Part shown: positions 1 to 6,064 of the stretch, in pieces
Layout: the number at the start of each line of letters is the position of its first letter
Position numbering within the stretch: position 1 is the first letter of the stretch
Source of the DNA: an uncultured Clostridia bacterium
GTDB taxonomy: Bacteria; Bacillota; Clostridia; Oscillospirales; Acutalibacteraceae
DNA length: 6,326 nucleotides
Assembly (NCBI GenBank): GCA_946409885.1
Contig: CAMJYF010000119.1
Span: 1-6,326, forward strand
Direction: 5' to 3'
Translations under genes and position numbers: made by a program
Notes under the pieces: generated by a model
What the model saw: only the letters and a program-made list of their open reading frames with translations
Database searches by the model: none
Told to the model about the DNA's origin: nothing

Positions 1-2
1 TG

Positions 3-20
3 CTACGGGGTTATCCCTAC
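3..20 (-). repeat. Possible degenerate GTAG-type REP hairpin
   Basis: Read on the minus strand, this is GTAG followed by GGATAACCCC and another GTAG. A 3-4 bp GGG/CCC stem closes a short loop. It resembles the GTAG-plus-palindrome units seen more clearly at 1179-1400 and 6116-6137, but the stem is short and could be chance. It lies just upstream of the first promoter and may be the edge of a repeat that continues outside the window. Confidence 0.3.
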
Positions 21-54
21 AAATCCCCCTTTTCCTCTGTCTCCTCCCATTTTC

Positions 55-83
55 TTGACAGAAAACAATAATTCCTATATAAT
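55..83 (+). promoter_or_regulatory. Consensus sigma-A promoter of the opine dehydrogenase-family gene
   Basis: TTGACA at 55-60 and TATAAT at 78-83 are separated by exactly 17 bp, a perfect match to the housekeeping promoter consensus. The predicted start of transcription is near 90, which leaves a leader of about 25 nt with AGGAGG at 102-107. This fixes the start of the downstream gene at 115. A longer reading frame opening at 55 would begin inside the -35 box, upstream of the transcript start. Confidence 0.88.
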
Positions 84-114
84 TTACAAAAAGAAGGAAA
101 CAGGAGGCGGCGGT

Positions 115-1182
115 ATGAGCATCGCGGTGATCGGCGCGGGCAACGCGGGGACGGCGCTGGCGGCGGATATGGCCCTGCGGGGGCTGGATGTGACGCTGGT
201 CAAGACCTCCCGCGCGGGAAACGAGGCGCATTTTGCCTTTCTCCGGGACAACGGCGGCGCGGTGACGGTGACGGAAAACGGCGCGTCCCGCCGGGCGGTA
301 ATCCCGTCCCTTTCACGGGACGTGTCGGATGTGCGCGGCAAGGACGTTGTGATTATCTGCACCCGGACGGATTTCCATGAGGATCTGATCCGTCGGATGG
401 CCCCGTATCTGTGCGAAGGGCAAATTCTGCTGTTCGTCCCCGGCTACCTCTCCACCGCCTACGTGCTGAAACATATCTCCGCGAAGGTGATCGTCGCCGA
501 AGCGCAGAGCGCTTTCATCGACTGCCGCATCGCCCGTCCCGGCGAGGTTCGGGTGGGCTTCCGCAACGTCCGCAATCCCATCGGCGTCTTTCCGTCCGGC
601 AGCAGACAGGCCGCGTTGCCAATACTGGACCGGCTGGGTTTTCCCTTCACCTGCTGCGGCAGCGTGATGGAGGCCGCCCTCCACAACCCGAATATGATCG
701 TCCACCCTGTGGGGGCGCTGATGAGCCTGCCGTGGGTGGAGAAAACCGGCGGCGATTACTGCATGTACCACGAGGTCTTCACGCCCTCCGTCTGGCGGAT
801 GCTGGAAGCGCTGGACCGGGAAAAATTGGCCGTTCTGGCCGCGCTGGGGCTGCCGCCCCTCTCCTACGTGGACGCCTGTAAATTCCGGAACACCCTTGAC
901 GAAACGGCGGACGGCAAGGCGGTCTTCTTCCGTTACGCCGCCATGCCCACCCGGGCAAAAGGTCCTCTCTCCGCCGAGGACCGCTATCTCACGGAGGACG
1001 TTCCCCAGGGGCTCGTTCTGCTGGAATCGCTGGGGCAGCATCTCGGCGTCGCCACGCCGGTGTGCACCGCCCTCATCGAGCTGGCCTCCGCCGCCCTCGG
1101 CCGGAACCTGCGGCCAACCGGCCGCACCCTTGAATGGCTGGGGAAGGAAAACGTGGCGCGGATCATCCGCGAAGGGTGGTAG
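115..1182 (+). CDS. NAD/NADP octopine/nopaline (opine) dehydrogenase family protein
   Basis: This is a 355-aa cytoplasmic oxidoreductase. The N-terminus is a Rossmann fold with the dinucleotide motif GAGNAG at residues 7-12. The C-terminal half resembles the helical octopine/nopaline dehydrogenase domain: a conserved His in NMIVHPVG (H197) and the family block RYLTEDVP (residues 290-297, D295). By analogy with Arthrobacter opine dehydrogenase, H197 and D295 are the likely catalytic pair. Family members reduce the imine formed between an amino acid and a 2-oxo acid using NAD(P)H. The substrate here cannot be told, since no neighbouring biosynthetic or transport gene points to one. The start at 115 has AGGAGG seven bases upstream and lies 32 bp below a perfect promoter. 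The length is normal for the family. The TAG stop is part of the first GTAG of a palindromic repeat. 2-dehydropantoate-type reductases share the fold, but the C-terminal block fits opine dehydrogenases better. Confidence 0.85.
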   Translation: MSIAVIGAGNAGTALAADMALRGLDVTLVKTSRAGNEAHFAFLRDNGGAVTVTENGASRRAVIPSLSRDVSDVRGKDVVIICTRTDFHEDLIRRMAPYLCEGQILLFVPGYLSTAYVLKHISAKVIVAEAQSAFIDCRIARPGEVRVGFRNVRNPIGVFPSGSRQAALPILDRLGFPFTCCGSVMEAALHNPNMIVHPVGALMSLPWVEKTGGDYCMYHEVFTPSVWRMLEALDREKLAVLAALGLPPLSYVDACKFRNTLDETADGKAVFFRYAAMPTRAKGPLSAEDRYLTEDVPQGLVLLESLGQHLGVATPVCTALIELASAALGRNLRPTGRTLEWLGKENVARIIREGW

Positions 1183-1400
1183 CGCGGCACCTCAGTGCCG
1201 CTCCAAGGGAGAGGTTGCATCACGTAGCACGGCGTATCACGCCGACCGGCGGTCGGGTAACAGCAGCGTTCAAATAGAAAAATGTCCTTGAAAAATCGCG
1301 ATTTGACAACACCGGCATTATGAACTACGTTTCAGACGGCGCAATGCGCCGTGCTACGATAGTTGTTTGTGCAAACAGCGGCACTGAGGTGCCGCGCTAC
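1179..1400. repeat. 222-bp palindromic element with perfect 24-bp inverted ends (BIME-like, GTAG REP type)
   Basis: Positions 1179-1202 and 1377-1400 are perfect 24-bp inverted repeats. Each arm starts on its outer side with GTAG and is itself a hairpin: GCGGCAC/GTGCCGC at 1184-1190/1195-1201, and its mirror at 1378-1384/1389-1395. Nested inside is a second inverted pair. The layout of GTAG followed by a palindrome, with copies facing each other, matches the REP/BIME elements linked to RAYT (TnpA_REP) transposases in other bacteria. No such transposase gene lies in the window. The left GTAG contains the TAG stop of the dehydrogenase gene. The right end lies 15 bp before the ribosome binding site of the next gene, so the element fills nearly the whole intergenic space. 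Confidence 0.8.
1224..1357. repeat. Inner inverted pair of GTAG REP hairpins within the 222-bp element
   Basis: An 11-bp perfect inverted repeat, GTAGCACGGCG at 1224-1234 and its complement at 1347-1357, faces inward. The left copy forms CGGCGT/ACGCCG (1230-1235/1239-1244). It is followed by an overlapping alternative hairpin, CCGACC/GGTCGG (1242-1247/1251-1256). The right copy forms ACGGCGC/GCGCCGT (1336-1342/1346-1352) with a 3-nt loop. Reading 1333-1360 on the minus strand gives 24 of 28 identities with 6113-6140, so this unit is dispersed in the genome. Confidence 0.75.
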
Positions 1401-1427
1401 AGGATTTCTTTAATAAGGAGAAGCTTA

Positions 1428-1910
1428 ATGAACCGCTGGAGCAATATGCGCTATAAACTGGAAAACGATTACCTCGCCCCGTGTCTGCGGGGGCGGGTGC
1501 GGTACTTTGTGACCCGGTACGTCGGAACACACGATTACGAAGGCCGCGCCGCCATCCTTGTGGACGGTGAAGAGGTACTCAGCGGCGGCTATTTTGAAGC
1601 GTGGCCGGTTGAACTGCTGTTCAGCGCCGATGAGAGGATCGAGATGGATAAAAACTGGTATGAAGGGTTGAACCAACGGCATTTTTACGCCGCGTTTCAT
1701 GAATTTGACACCCAGTCCGTGACTGAGAGCCTGCAAAGCGGCGACCAGATCGTGCGGCTCTTCGCCCTCTTCGACCGCCGGGTGGGCAAACGGACGCTGC
1801 TGAAGCTCCGGGAGGGTCTCGATACGCAGACACCCGCCTTCCAGCGGTTCTGGGGCATCCGCATGGCGGCGGAAGGACTGACGCCGTCCGAACAGCCGCA
1901 AGCTATTTAA
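1428..1910 (+). CDS. SF0329-family protein of unknown function
   Basis: A 160-aa soluble protein with no signal peptide or membrane segment. It resembles the proteins named SF0329 family: an N-terminal block with LAPCLRGRVRYFVTRY (residues 16-31), and a C-terminal block with TESLQSGD (99-106), FALFDRRVGKRTL (112-124) and FWGIRMAAEGL (141-151). That last stretch corresponds to the family's Asp-Arg-Arg-Val-Gly-Lys segment. The family has no established function. The start at 1428 is chosen because AAGGAG at 1415-1420 lies seven bases upstream. An in-frame ATG at 1320 would add 36 residues translated from the repeat element and has no ribosome binding site. No clear promoter is seen, so the gene may be read through from the dehydrogenase gene. 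The family assignment is from memory of the conserved blocks. Confidence 0.72.
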   Translation: MNRWSNMRYKLENDYLAPCLRGRVRYFVTRYVGTHDYEGRAAILVDGEEVLSGGYFEAWPVELLFSADERIEMDKNWYEGLNQRHFYAAFHEFDTQSVTESLQSGDQIVRLFALFDRRVGKRTLLKLREGLDTQTPAFQRFWGIRMAAEGLTPSEQPQAI

Positions 1911-1981
1911 ACAAAAAGGGTGCCATTCTTTATATTAAAATAAGTCAATCTATCATTTCGTTTTTTTTTGGTCCGTCTTGC

Positions 1982-2011
1982 TTGACAGTTTCCGTTTTAC
2001 CGTGATAAAAT
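1982..2011 (+). promoter_or_regulatory. Promoter of the pur operon leader
   Basis: TTGACA at 1982-1987 and TAAAAT at 2006-2011 are separated by 18 bp. Transcription should start near 2018, about 12 nt before the first helix of the riboswitch and about 166 nt before purE. The stretch between the end of the preceding gene (1910) and this promoter is AT-rich. It includes a run of nine T at 1961-1969 but no convincing GC-rich stem, so a terminator there is doubtful. Confidence 0.8.
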
Positions 2012-2029
2012 AAGAGTAATTCAATCAAA

Positions 2030-2103
2030 GGTCTCCTGCGACCGACGGGGATTGGGCGGAGCACCGCAGTGAAGCAGCAGACCGTATAGCCGACCGTCTG
2101 GGC
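2030..2103 (+). promoter_or_regulatory. ZTP/ZMP (pfl) riboswitch upstream of purE
   Basis: The 3' end carries the ZTP riboswitch signature GCCGACCGTCTGGGC (2089-2103). P1 pairs 2030-2039 with 2074-2083 (nine of ten pairs, one C-C mismatch). P2 is GCGG/CCGC (2056-2059/2064-2067) with an AGCA loop. GACGG (2044-2048) can form the expected pseudoknot with CCGTC (2094-2098). P3 pairs GCC (2089-2091) with GGC (2101-2103). All elements are in the order known for this class. The aptamer senses ZMP/ZTP, the AICAR nucleotides that build up when 10-formyl-THF is limiting. Its place before purE fits control of purine synthesis. Confidence 0.93.
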
Positions 2104-2148
2104 GCAGTTGTTCTTTTTCGGGACGAATGCGCCCTGTTTTGATATTTT
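2100..2148 (+). terminator. Riboswitch expression platform: intrinsic terminator hairpin
   Basis: GGGCGCA (2100-2106) pairs perfectly with TGCGCCC (2128-2134). The helix continues inward as TTGTTC/GGACGA (2108-2113/2121-2126) around a U-rich loop. The tract TGTTTTGATATTTT (2135-2148) follows. The 5' strand of the stem shares 2101-2103 with riboswitch P3, so P3 and the terminator exclude each other. Inference: ligand binding holds P3, prevents termination and switches the operon on. Confidence 0.85.
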
Positions 2149-2183
2149 ACAATTCAGAATAATGGCATGGAGGGGAAAGCACC

Positions 2184-2672
2184 ATGAAAAAAATCGGTAT
2201 CGTCATGGGCAGCGACAGCGACCTGCCCGTGGTCAAAAAGGCAACGGACGTTCTGAAGGAGTTCGGCGTGCCCTTTGAGGCGCACGTATTTTCGGCCCAC
2301 CGCACGCCGGAGCAGGCGCGGGATTTCGCCCTGCGCGCCCGGGAGAACGGCTTTGGGGCCATCATTGCCGCGGCGGGCATGGCGGCCCACCTGGCCGGCG
2401 CCATCGCGGCCAACACCACGCTGCCCGTGGTGGGCATTCCCTGCAAGGGCGGCGCGATGGACGGCGTTGACGCGCTCCTGTCCACGGTGCAGATGCCTTC
2501 CGGTATTCCGGTGGCCACCGTGGCGCTGAACGGAGGCGCCAACGCCGCTTTGCTTTGTATTCAGATCCTCGCTGTGGAAGACGCGGCGCTGGCCGAAAAG
2601 CTGGACGCCAAACGCAAGGCAGACGCGGCCGCGGTGCTGGCGAAGGACGCTGGGATCACAGCAAGGCTGTGA
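2184..2672 (+). CDS. purE: 5-(carboxyamino)imidazole ribonucleotide mutase, class I PurE
   Basis: A 162-aa cytoplasmic enzyme of de novo purine synthesis that converts N5-CAIR to CAIR. It has the class I motifs in order: MGSDSDL (residues 8-14) for phosphate and ribose binding, SAHRTP (37-42) with H39 matching the catalytic histidine of E. coli Pur[10 protein letters not shown] (64-72), and the C-terminal [17 protein letters not shown] block (98-114). The length is typical. The usual AHLPG is AHLAG here, a small change. The start has GGAGGGG at 2169-2175. It is the first gene after the ZTP riboswitch. Class I PurE normally works with PurK, which is not in the window, and purC does not follow as it does in Bacillus. 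Confidence 0.97.
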   Translation: MKKIGIVMGSDSDLPVVKKATDVLKEFGVPFEAHVFSAHRTPEQARDFALRARENGFGAIIAAAGMAAHLAGAIAANTTLPVVGIPCKGGAMDGVDALLSTVQMPSGIPVATVALNGGANAALLCIQILAVEDAALAEKLDAKRKADAAAVLAKDAGITARL

Positions 2673-2676
2673 GCCC

Positions 2677-2805
2677 CAGTCAAAAGTCGTAAGTCGTAAG
2701 TCGTAAGAGCGGCGCGGTGCGCCGCGAGAGGAATTACATCGGTCCCGCAATTCTTGGGATCGCCCGGAGGGCTGCTTACGACTTACGACTCACGACTTAC
2801 GACTG
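2677..2805. repeat. 129-bp inverted element with arms of GTCGTAA heptads
   Basis: The left arm (2677-2707) and right arm (2775-2805) are 31-bp inverted repeats matching at 28 positions. The left arm holds three tandem GTCGTAA units (2686-2706). The right arm holds four on the other strand (2776-2803), one of them variant. The core contains a perfect 7-bp hairpin, GCGGCGC/GCGCCGC (2709-2715/2719-2725), and a short GCCC/GGGC hairpin (2762-2765/2769-2772). It has no coding capacity. It begins 5 bp after the purE stop and fills most of the purE-purF gap. The minus strand of 2775-2804 matches 6063-6092 at 29 of 30 bases, so it is a dispersed repeat. Confidence 0.82.
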
Positions 2806-2842
2806 AAACGGGAACAGAGAAAATATACGAGAGGTAGATTCT

Positions 2843-4267
2843 ATGGGCGGTTTTTTCGGTATCGCATCAAAAAAAGACTGTATGGCAGACGTGTTTTTCG
2901 GGACGGATTATCACTCCCACCTGGGCACCAGCTGCGGCGGCATGGCGGCGTATGATAAGGAGATCGGCCTGCAGCGCAAGCTCCACCACATCTCCAACGC
3001 GCCCTTCCGCACCAAATTTGAACGGATCTTTGACGAGATGCGGGGCACCTCGGTCATCGGCTGCATCAGCGACACGGACCCGCAGCCCATGCTGATCCGG
3101 TCCAACCTGGGCACCTACGCCATCTGCACCATCGGCGTGGTGAACAACGCGGAGGAGCTGATCGACCGGTATCTGTCCTTCAGCGGCGGGCATTTCGATT
3201 CCATGACCGGCGGCCGCATCAACGTCAACGAGCTGGTGGCCGCCCTTATCGACCAGAAGAGCAGCTTCCGGGAGGGCATCCGGTTCGCCCAGCAGTCCAT
3301 CGAGGGCACCTCCTCCATCCTGATTTTGAAGGAGGACGGCGCCATCATCGCCGCCCGGGACCGCCTGGGCCGCCTGCCGGTGCAGATCGGCAAAAACGAG
3401 GACGGCTACGCGGTGTCCTTTGAGTCCTTTGCCTATCAGAAGCTGGGCTTTGAGGACGTAAAGGAGCTGGGCCCCGGCGAGATCGTGGAGCTGACCCCCG
3501 ATTCTATGACCCAGCTGGAACCGCCGGGAAACAAAAAGCGCATCTGCTCCTTCCTGTGGAGCTACTACGGCTATCCCACCTCCACCTATGAGGGGGTGAA
3601 CGTGGAGGCCATGCGCTACCGCAACGGCGCGCTGCTGGCGCAGGTGGATATCGACAGCGGCCTGGCGCAGGACATCGACTACGTGGGCGGCGTTCCCGAT
3701 TCCGGCACGCCCCACGCCATCGGTTATTCCAACACGGCGCACCGGCCCTTCGCCCGCGCCTTCATCAAATACACCCCCACCTGGGCCCGCAGCTTTATGC
3801 CGGAAAACCAGATCGACCGGAACAAGATCGCCAAGATGAAGCAGATCCCGGTGCACGAACTGATCCGGAACAAAAAGCTGCTGTTCGTGGACGACTCCAT
3901 CGTCCGGGGCACCCAGCTGCGGGAGACGGTGGAATTCCTCTACGAAAGCGGCGCCCAGGCGGTCCACATCCGCTCGGCCTGCCCGCCCATCATGTACGGC
4001 TGCAAATACCTCAACTTTTCCCGCGCCACCAGCGACATGGAGCTGATCTCCCGCCGGGTGATCTTCCAACTGGAGGGGGAAGAAGGCTTTAACCATATCG
4101 ACGAGTACGCGGACGGTTCCACCGAGCGCGGCAAGGCCCTGCGCAAAGAGATCTGCGACGAGCTGCACTTTGCCTCGCTGGAATTCCAGTCCCTGGAAAA
4201 CATCATTCAGGCCATCGGCCTGCCCAGAGAGGAGCTTTGCACCTACTGCTGGGACGGAAAGGAGTAA
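2843..4267 (+). CDS. purF: Amidophosphoribosyltransferase (PurF) homologue with a degenerate glutaminase site
   Basis: A 474-aa protein in the PurF slot of the operon. PurF makes 5-phosphoribosylamine from PRPP, the first committed step of purine synthesis. The C-terminal phosphoribosyltransferase half looks intact: GVPDSG (residues 283-288) and the PRPP loop [10 protein letters not shown] (348-357). C235, C387, C466 and C469 fall where the four [4Fe-4S] ligands of Bacillus PurF lie. The N-terminal Ntn domain is altered. It begins GGFFGI where active enzymes have CGVFGI, so the nucleophilic Cys is Gly2. HRGQE is HLGTS (26-30). The GHxRYST segment reads GCISDTD (73-79), and HNGN reads IGVV (97-100). 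There is no frameshift, and no upstream in-frame codon supplies a cysteine. Ribosome binding is weak (GAGAGG, 2829-2834 region). It may use free ammonia or a separate ammonia source, or have a changed role. The gene symbol rests on homology and position. Confidence 0.85.
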   Translation: MGGFFGIASKKDCMADVFFGTDYHSHLGTSCGGMAAYDKEIGLQRKLHHISNAPFRTKFERIFDEMRGTSVIGCISDTDPQPMLIRSNLGTYAICTIGVVNNAEELIDRYLSFSGGHFDSMTGGRINVNELVAALIDQKSSFREGIRFAQQSIEGTSSILILKEDGAIIAARDRLGRLPVQIGKNEDGYAVSFESFAYQKLGFEDVKELGPGEIVELTPDSMTQLEPPGNKKRICSFLWSYYGYPTSTYEGVNVEAMRYRNGALLAQVDIDSGLAQDIDYVGGVPDSGTPHAIGYSNTAHRPFARAFIKYTPTWARSFMPENQIDRNKIAKMKQIPVHELIRNKKLLFVDDSIVRGTQLRETVEFLYESGAQAVHIRSACPPIMYGCKYLNFSRATSDMELISRRVIFQLEGEEGFNHIDEYADGSTERGKALRKEICDELHFASLEFQSLENIIQAIGLPREELCTYCWDGKE

Positions 4268-4271
4268 TCAC

Positions 4272-5321
4272 ATGAATACACAGTCAAGATCAGATGCCTA
4301 CGCGGCGGCTGGCGTGGATATCACCGCCGGTTACAAGGCCGTGGAACTGATGAAACAGCATATCGCCCGCACGCTGACTCCCGGGGTCTGCTCCGACGTG
4401 GGCGGCTTCGGCGGCCTGTTTGAGCTGGACGTGACGGGCATGAAGCGCCCCGTCCTCGTCAGCGGCACCGACGGCGTGGGAACCAAGCTGCGCCTTGCCT
4501 TTCTGATGGACAAGCACGACACCGTGGGGATCGACTGCGTGGCCATGTGCGTCAATGACATCATCTGCTGCGGCGCAAAGCCGCTGTTCTTTCTGGATTA
4601 TATCGCCTGCGGCAAAAACGTGCCGGAGCGCATCGCCGATATCGTCAAAGGTGTGGCGGACGGCTGCGTGCAGGCCGGTGCGGCGCTCATCGGCGGCGAG
4701 ACCGCCGAAATGCCCGGCTTCTATCCCGAGGACGAATATGATCTGGCAGGTTACTGCACCGGCGTGGTGGACAAAGAGAAGATCATCGACAACAAGAACA
4801 TGCGGGCGGGCGATGTGGTGATCGCGCTGCCCTCCTCCGGCGTTCACTCCAACGGGTTTTCCCTGGTGCGCAAGGTCTTCGACGTGGAGCACGCGGTGCT
4901 CAAGGCCCCCATGGCGCAGCTCGGCGGCAAGTGCCTCGGCGAAACGCTGCTCACCCCCACGAAAATTTACGTCAAGCCGATTCTCGCCCTGCTGGAAAAG
5001 GTGGCGGTGCGGGGCATTTCCCACATCACCGGCGGCGGCTTCTACGAGAACATTCCCCGCAGCATCCCCGATGGCCTTTGCGCCCGGATCGACAAATCCT
5101 CCGTGCGGGTGCTGCCCATCTTTGACCTGATCGCCAAAACCGGCCATATCACCGAGCGCGACATGTTCAACACCTTCAACATGGGCGTGGGCATGAGCGT
5201 GGTGGTCCCCGCGGATCAGGCGGAAGAGGCCCTTGCGATTCTGAAAGAAAACGGCGAGGACGCCTACGTCATCGGGGAGATCGTGGTTTCGGAGAGCGGG
5301 GAAAAGATCGACCTGCGGTAG
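4272..5321 (+). CDS. purM: Phosphoribosylformylglycinamidine cyclo-ligase (AIR synthetase)
   Basis: A 349-aa cytoplasmic enzyme that closes FGAM to AIR using ATP. It has the usual PurM landmarks in order: YAAAGVDI near the N-terminus (residues 10-17), the nucleotide-binding segment SGTDGVGTK (64-72), GGETAEMPG (141-149), SSGVHSNG (188-195), HITGGG (251-256) and FNMGVGM (302-308). The length is normal. The start at 4272 has AAAGGAG at 4258-4264, inside the end of the purF coding region. Only four bases separate the two genes, so translation is probably coupled. An upstream frame from 4170 would overlap purF by about 100 bases and lacks family homology. The TAG stop forms GTAG with the preceding base and is followed by CACTGCGCC, which resembles a worn REP unit. 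Confidence 0.98.
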   Translation: MNTQSRSDAYAAAGVDITAGYKAVELMKQHIARTLTPGVCSDVGGFGGLFELDVTGMKRPVLVSGTDGVGTKLRLAFLMDKHDTVGIDCVAMCVNDIICCGAKPLFFLDYIACGKNVPERIADIVKGVADGCVQAGAALIGGETAEMPGFYPEDEYDLAGYCTGVVDKEKIIDNKNMRAGDVVIALPSSGVHSNGFSLVRKVFDVEHAVLKAPMAQLGGKCLGETLLTPTKIYVKPILALLEKVAVRGISHITGGGFYENIPRSIPDGLCARIDKSSVRVLPIFDLIAKTGHITERDMFNTFNMGVGMSVVVPADQAEEALAILKENGEDAYVIGEIVVSESGEKIDLR

Positions 5322-5333
5322 CACTGCGCCATT

Positions 5334-5440
5334 TCAATCAGCAATTAGCAATGTGCAATTTGCAATGATGGATGGGCTTTGCCCATACCCATATAATAAT
5401 CAAGCGCGTCAGCGCTTCCGACATTGCACATTGCTAATTC
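5334..5440. repeat. About 107-bp inverted element with arms of GCAATNN heptads
   Basis: The left arm has four contiguous 7-bp units, GCAATTA, GCAATGT, GCAATTT and GCAATGA (5341-5368), preceded by a weaker TCAATCA. The right arm has two ACATTGC units (5421-5434) followed by TAATTC. The arms pair perfectly over 17 bp (5343-5359 with 5423-5439). Between them sit two hairpins: ATGGGC/GCCCAT (5372-5377/5381-5386, loop TTT) and AAGCGC/GCGCTT (5402-5407/5412-5417, loop GTCA). The whole would fold as a three-way junction. It shares the architecture of the 2677-2805 element but not its sequence. It fills the purM-purN gap. Confidence 0.8.
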
Positions 5441-5464
5441 TATGATAATCCAGAGGGGATCAAT

Positions 5465-6064
5465 ATGAATAAAAAGCGCATCGCCGTCCTGGTTTCCGGC
5501 GGCGGAACGAATTTACAGGCCATTCTGGACGCGCAGAACAGCGGCGTCATTCACAGCGGCGAAGTCGTGCTGGTGATCGCCAACAAGGCGGGGGCCTACG
5601 CCCTCACCCGGGCGGAAAACGCCGGGGTGGACCGCTGCGTTATTCTCAAAAAGGAGTGCGGCAGTCAGGCGGCCTTTGAACAGGCCATCATCGGCAAGCT
5701 GGAGGAATACCGCATCGATATCATCGTGCTGGCGGGTTTCATGAGCATCCTCAGTGAGTCCTTTACCTCCCGCTATCCCCGGCGTATCCTCAACGTCCAT
5801 CCGTCCCTGATCCCCTCCTTCTGCGGCGAGGGCTTCTACGGGCTGCGGGTGCATGAGGCGGCGCTGAAAAAGGGCGTGAAGGTGACGGGGGCCACGGTGC
5901 ATTTCGTCAACGAGATCCCCGACGGGGGCGAGATCATCCTGCAAAAGGCGGTGGACGTCCTCCCCGGCGACACGCCGGAAATCCTGCAGCGCCGGGTCAT
6001 GGAGCAGGCGGAATGGGTCATCTTCCCCCGCGCCGTGGAGCTGGTCTGCGCCGAGGAGATATAG
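5465..6064 (+). CDS. purN: Phosphoribosylglycinamide formyltransferase (GAR transformylase)
   Basis: A 199-aa cytoplasmic enzyme that transfers a formyl group from 10-formyl-THF to GAR, giving FGAR. The N-terminal VLVSGGGTNLQAI (residues 8-20) binds the phosphate of GAR. LAGFMSIL (89-96) and LNVHPSLIPSF (109-119) hold N110 and H112. D153, in the EIPDGGEII region (150-158), completes the triad known from E. coli PurN. The length is typical. The start at 5465 follows AGAGGGGAT (5452-5460). The usual Glu-His before the late YP motif reads QAEWVIFP here, which is a minor departure. Its folate cofactor ties it to the ZMP signal sensed by the upstream riboswitch. It is separated from purM by 143 bp filled with a repeat, so it may be weakly coupled or have its own promoter. 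Confidence 0.97.
   Translation: MNKKRIAVLVSGGGTNLQAILDAQNSGVIHSGEVVLVIANKAGAYALTRAENAGVDRCVILKKECGSQAAFEQAIIGKLEEYRIDIIVLAGFMSILSESFTSRYPRRILNVHPSLIPSFCGEGFYGLRVHEAALKKGVKVTGATVHFVNEIPDGGEIILQKAVDVLPGDTPEILQRRVMEQAEWVIFPRAVELVCAEEI

Noticed and set aside
55..114. Upstream extension of the dehydrogenase reading frame to position 55
   Set aside because: The extra codons lie on the -35 and -10 boxes of a perfect promoter. The Rossmann motif begins right after the ATG at 115, which has a good ribosome binding site.
1303..1330. TTGACA inside the BIME-like element as a promoter for the SF0329-family gene
   Set aside because: The best -10 at proper spacing is TACGTT (1325-1330), matching only three of six consensus bases.
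1320..1427. ATG at 1320 as the start of the SF0329-family gene
   Set aside because: The 36 added residues translate the palindromic repeat and have no ribosome binding site. ATG at 1428 has AAGGAG at the right distance.
1911..1970. T-run at 1961-1969 as a terminator of the SF0329-family gene
   Set aside because: No stable GC-rich hairpin precedes it. Only a weak AAAGG/TTCTTT pairing is possible, farther upstream.
2030..2148. 6S RNA or a purine (guanine/adenine) riboswitch as the identity of the purE leader
   Set aside because: The GCCGACCGTCTGGGC signature, the GACGG/CCGTC pseudoknot and the helix order match the ZTP class. No purine-aptamer loop motifs are seen.
2843..2881. Cys13 of the PurF homologue as the true N-terminal nucleophile after propeptide removal
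   Set aside because: Gap-free alignment puts Gly2, not Cys13, at the Cys1 position, with GGFFGI matching CGVFGI. Cleavage before Cys13 would remove the first beta strand of the Ntn fold.
2867..4168. Long open frame on the minus strand opposite purF
   Set aside because: It is the shadow of a GC-rich codon-biased gene. The plus strand has clear PurF motifs, and the minus frame shows no recognisable domain.
4290..5324. Long open frame on the minus strand opposite purM
   Set aside because: Its His/Ala/Gly/Val-rich translation is typical of an antisense shadow, and purM is certain on the plus strand.
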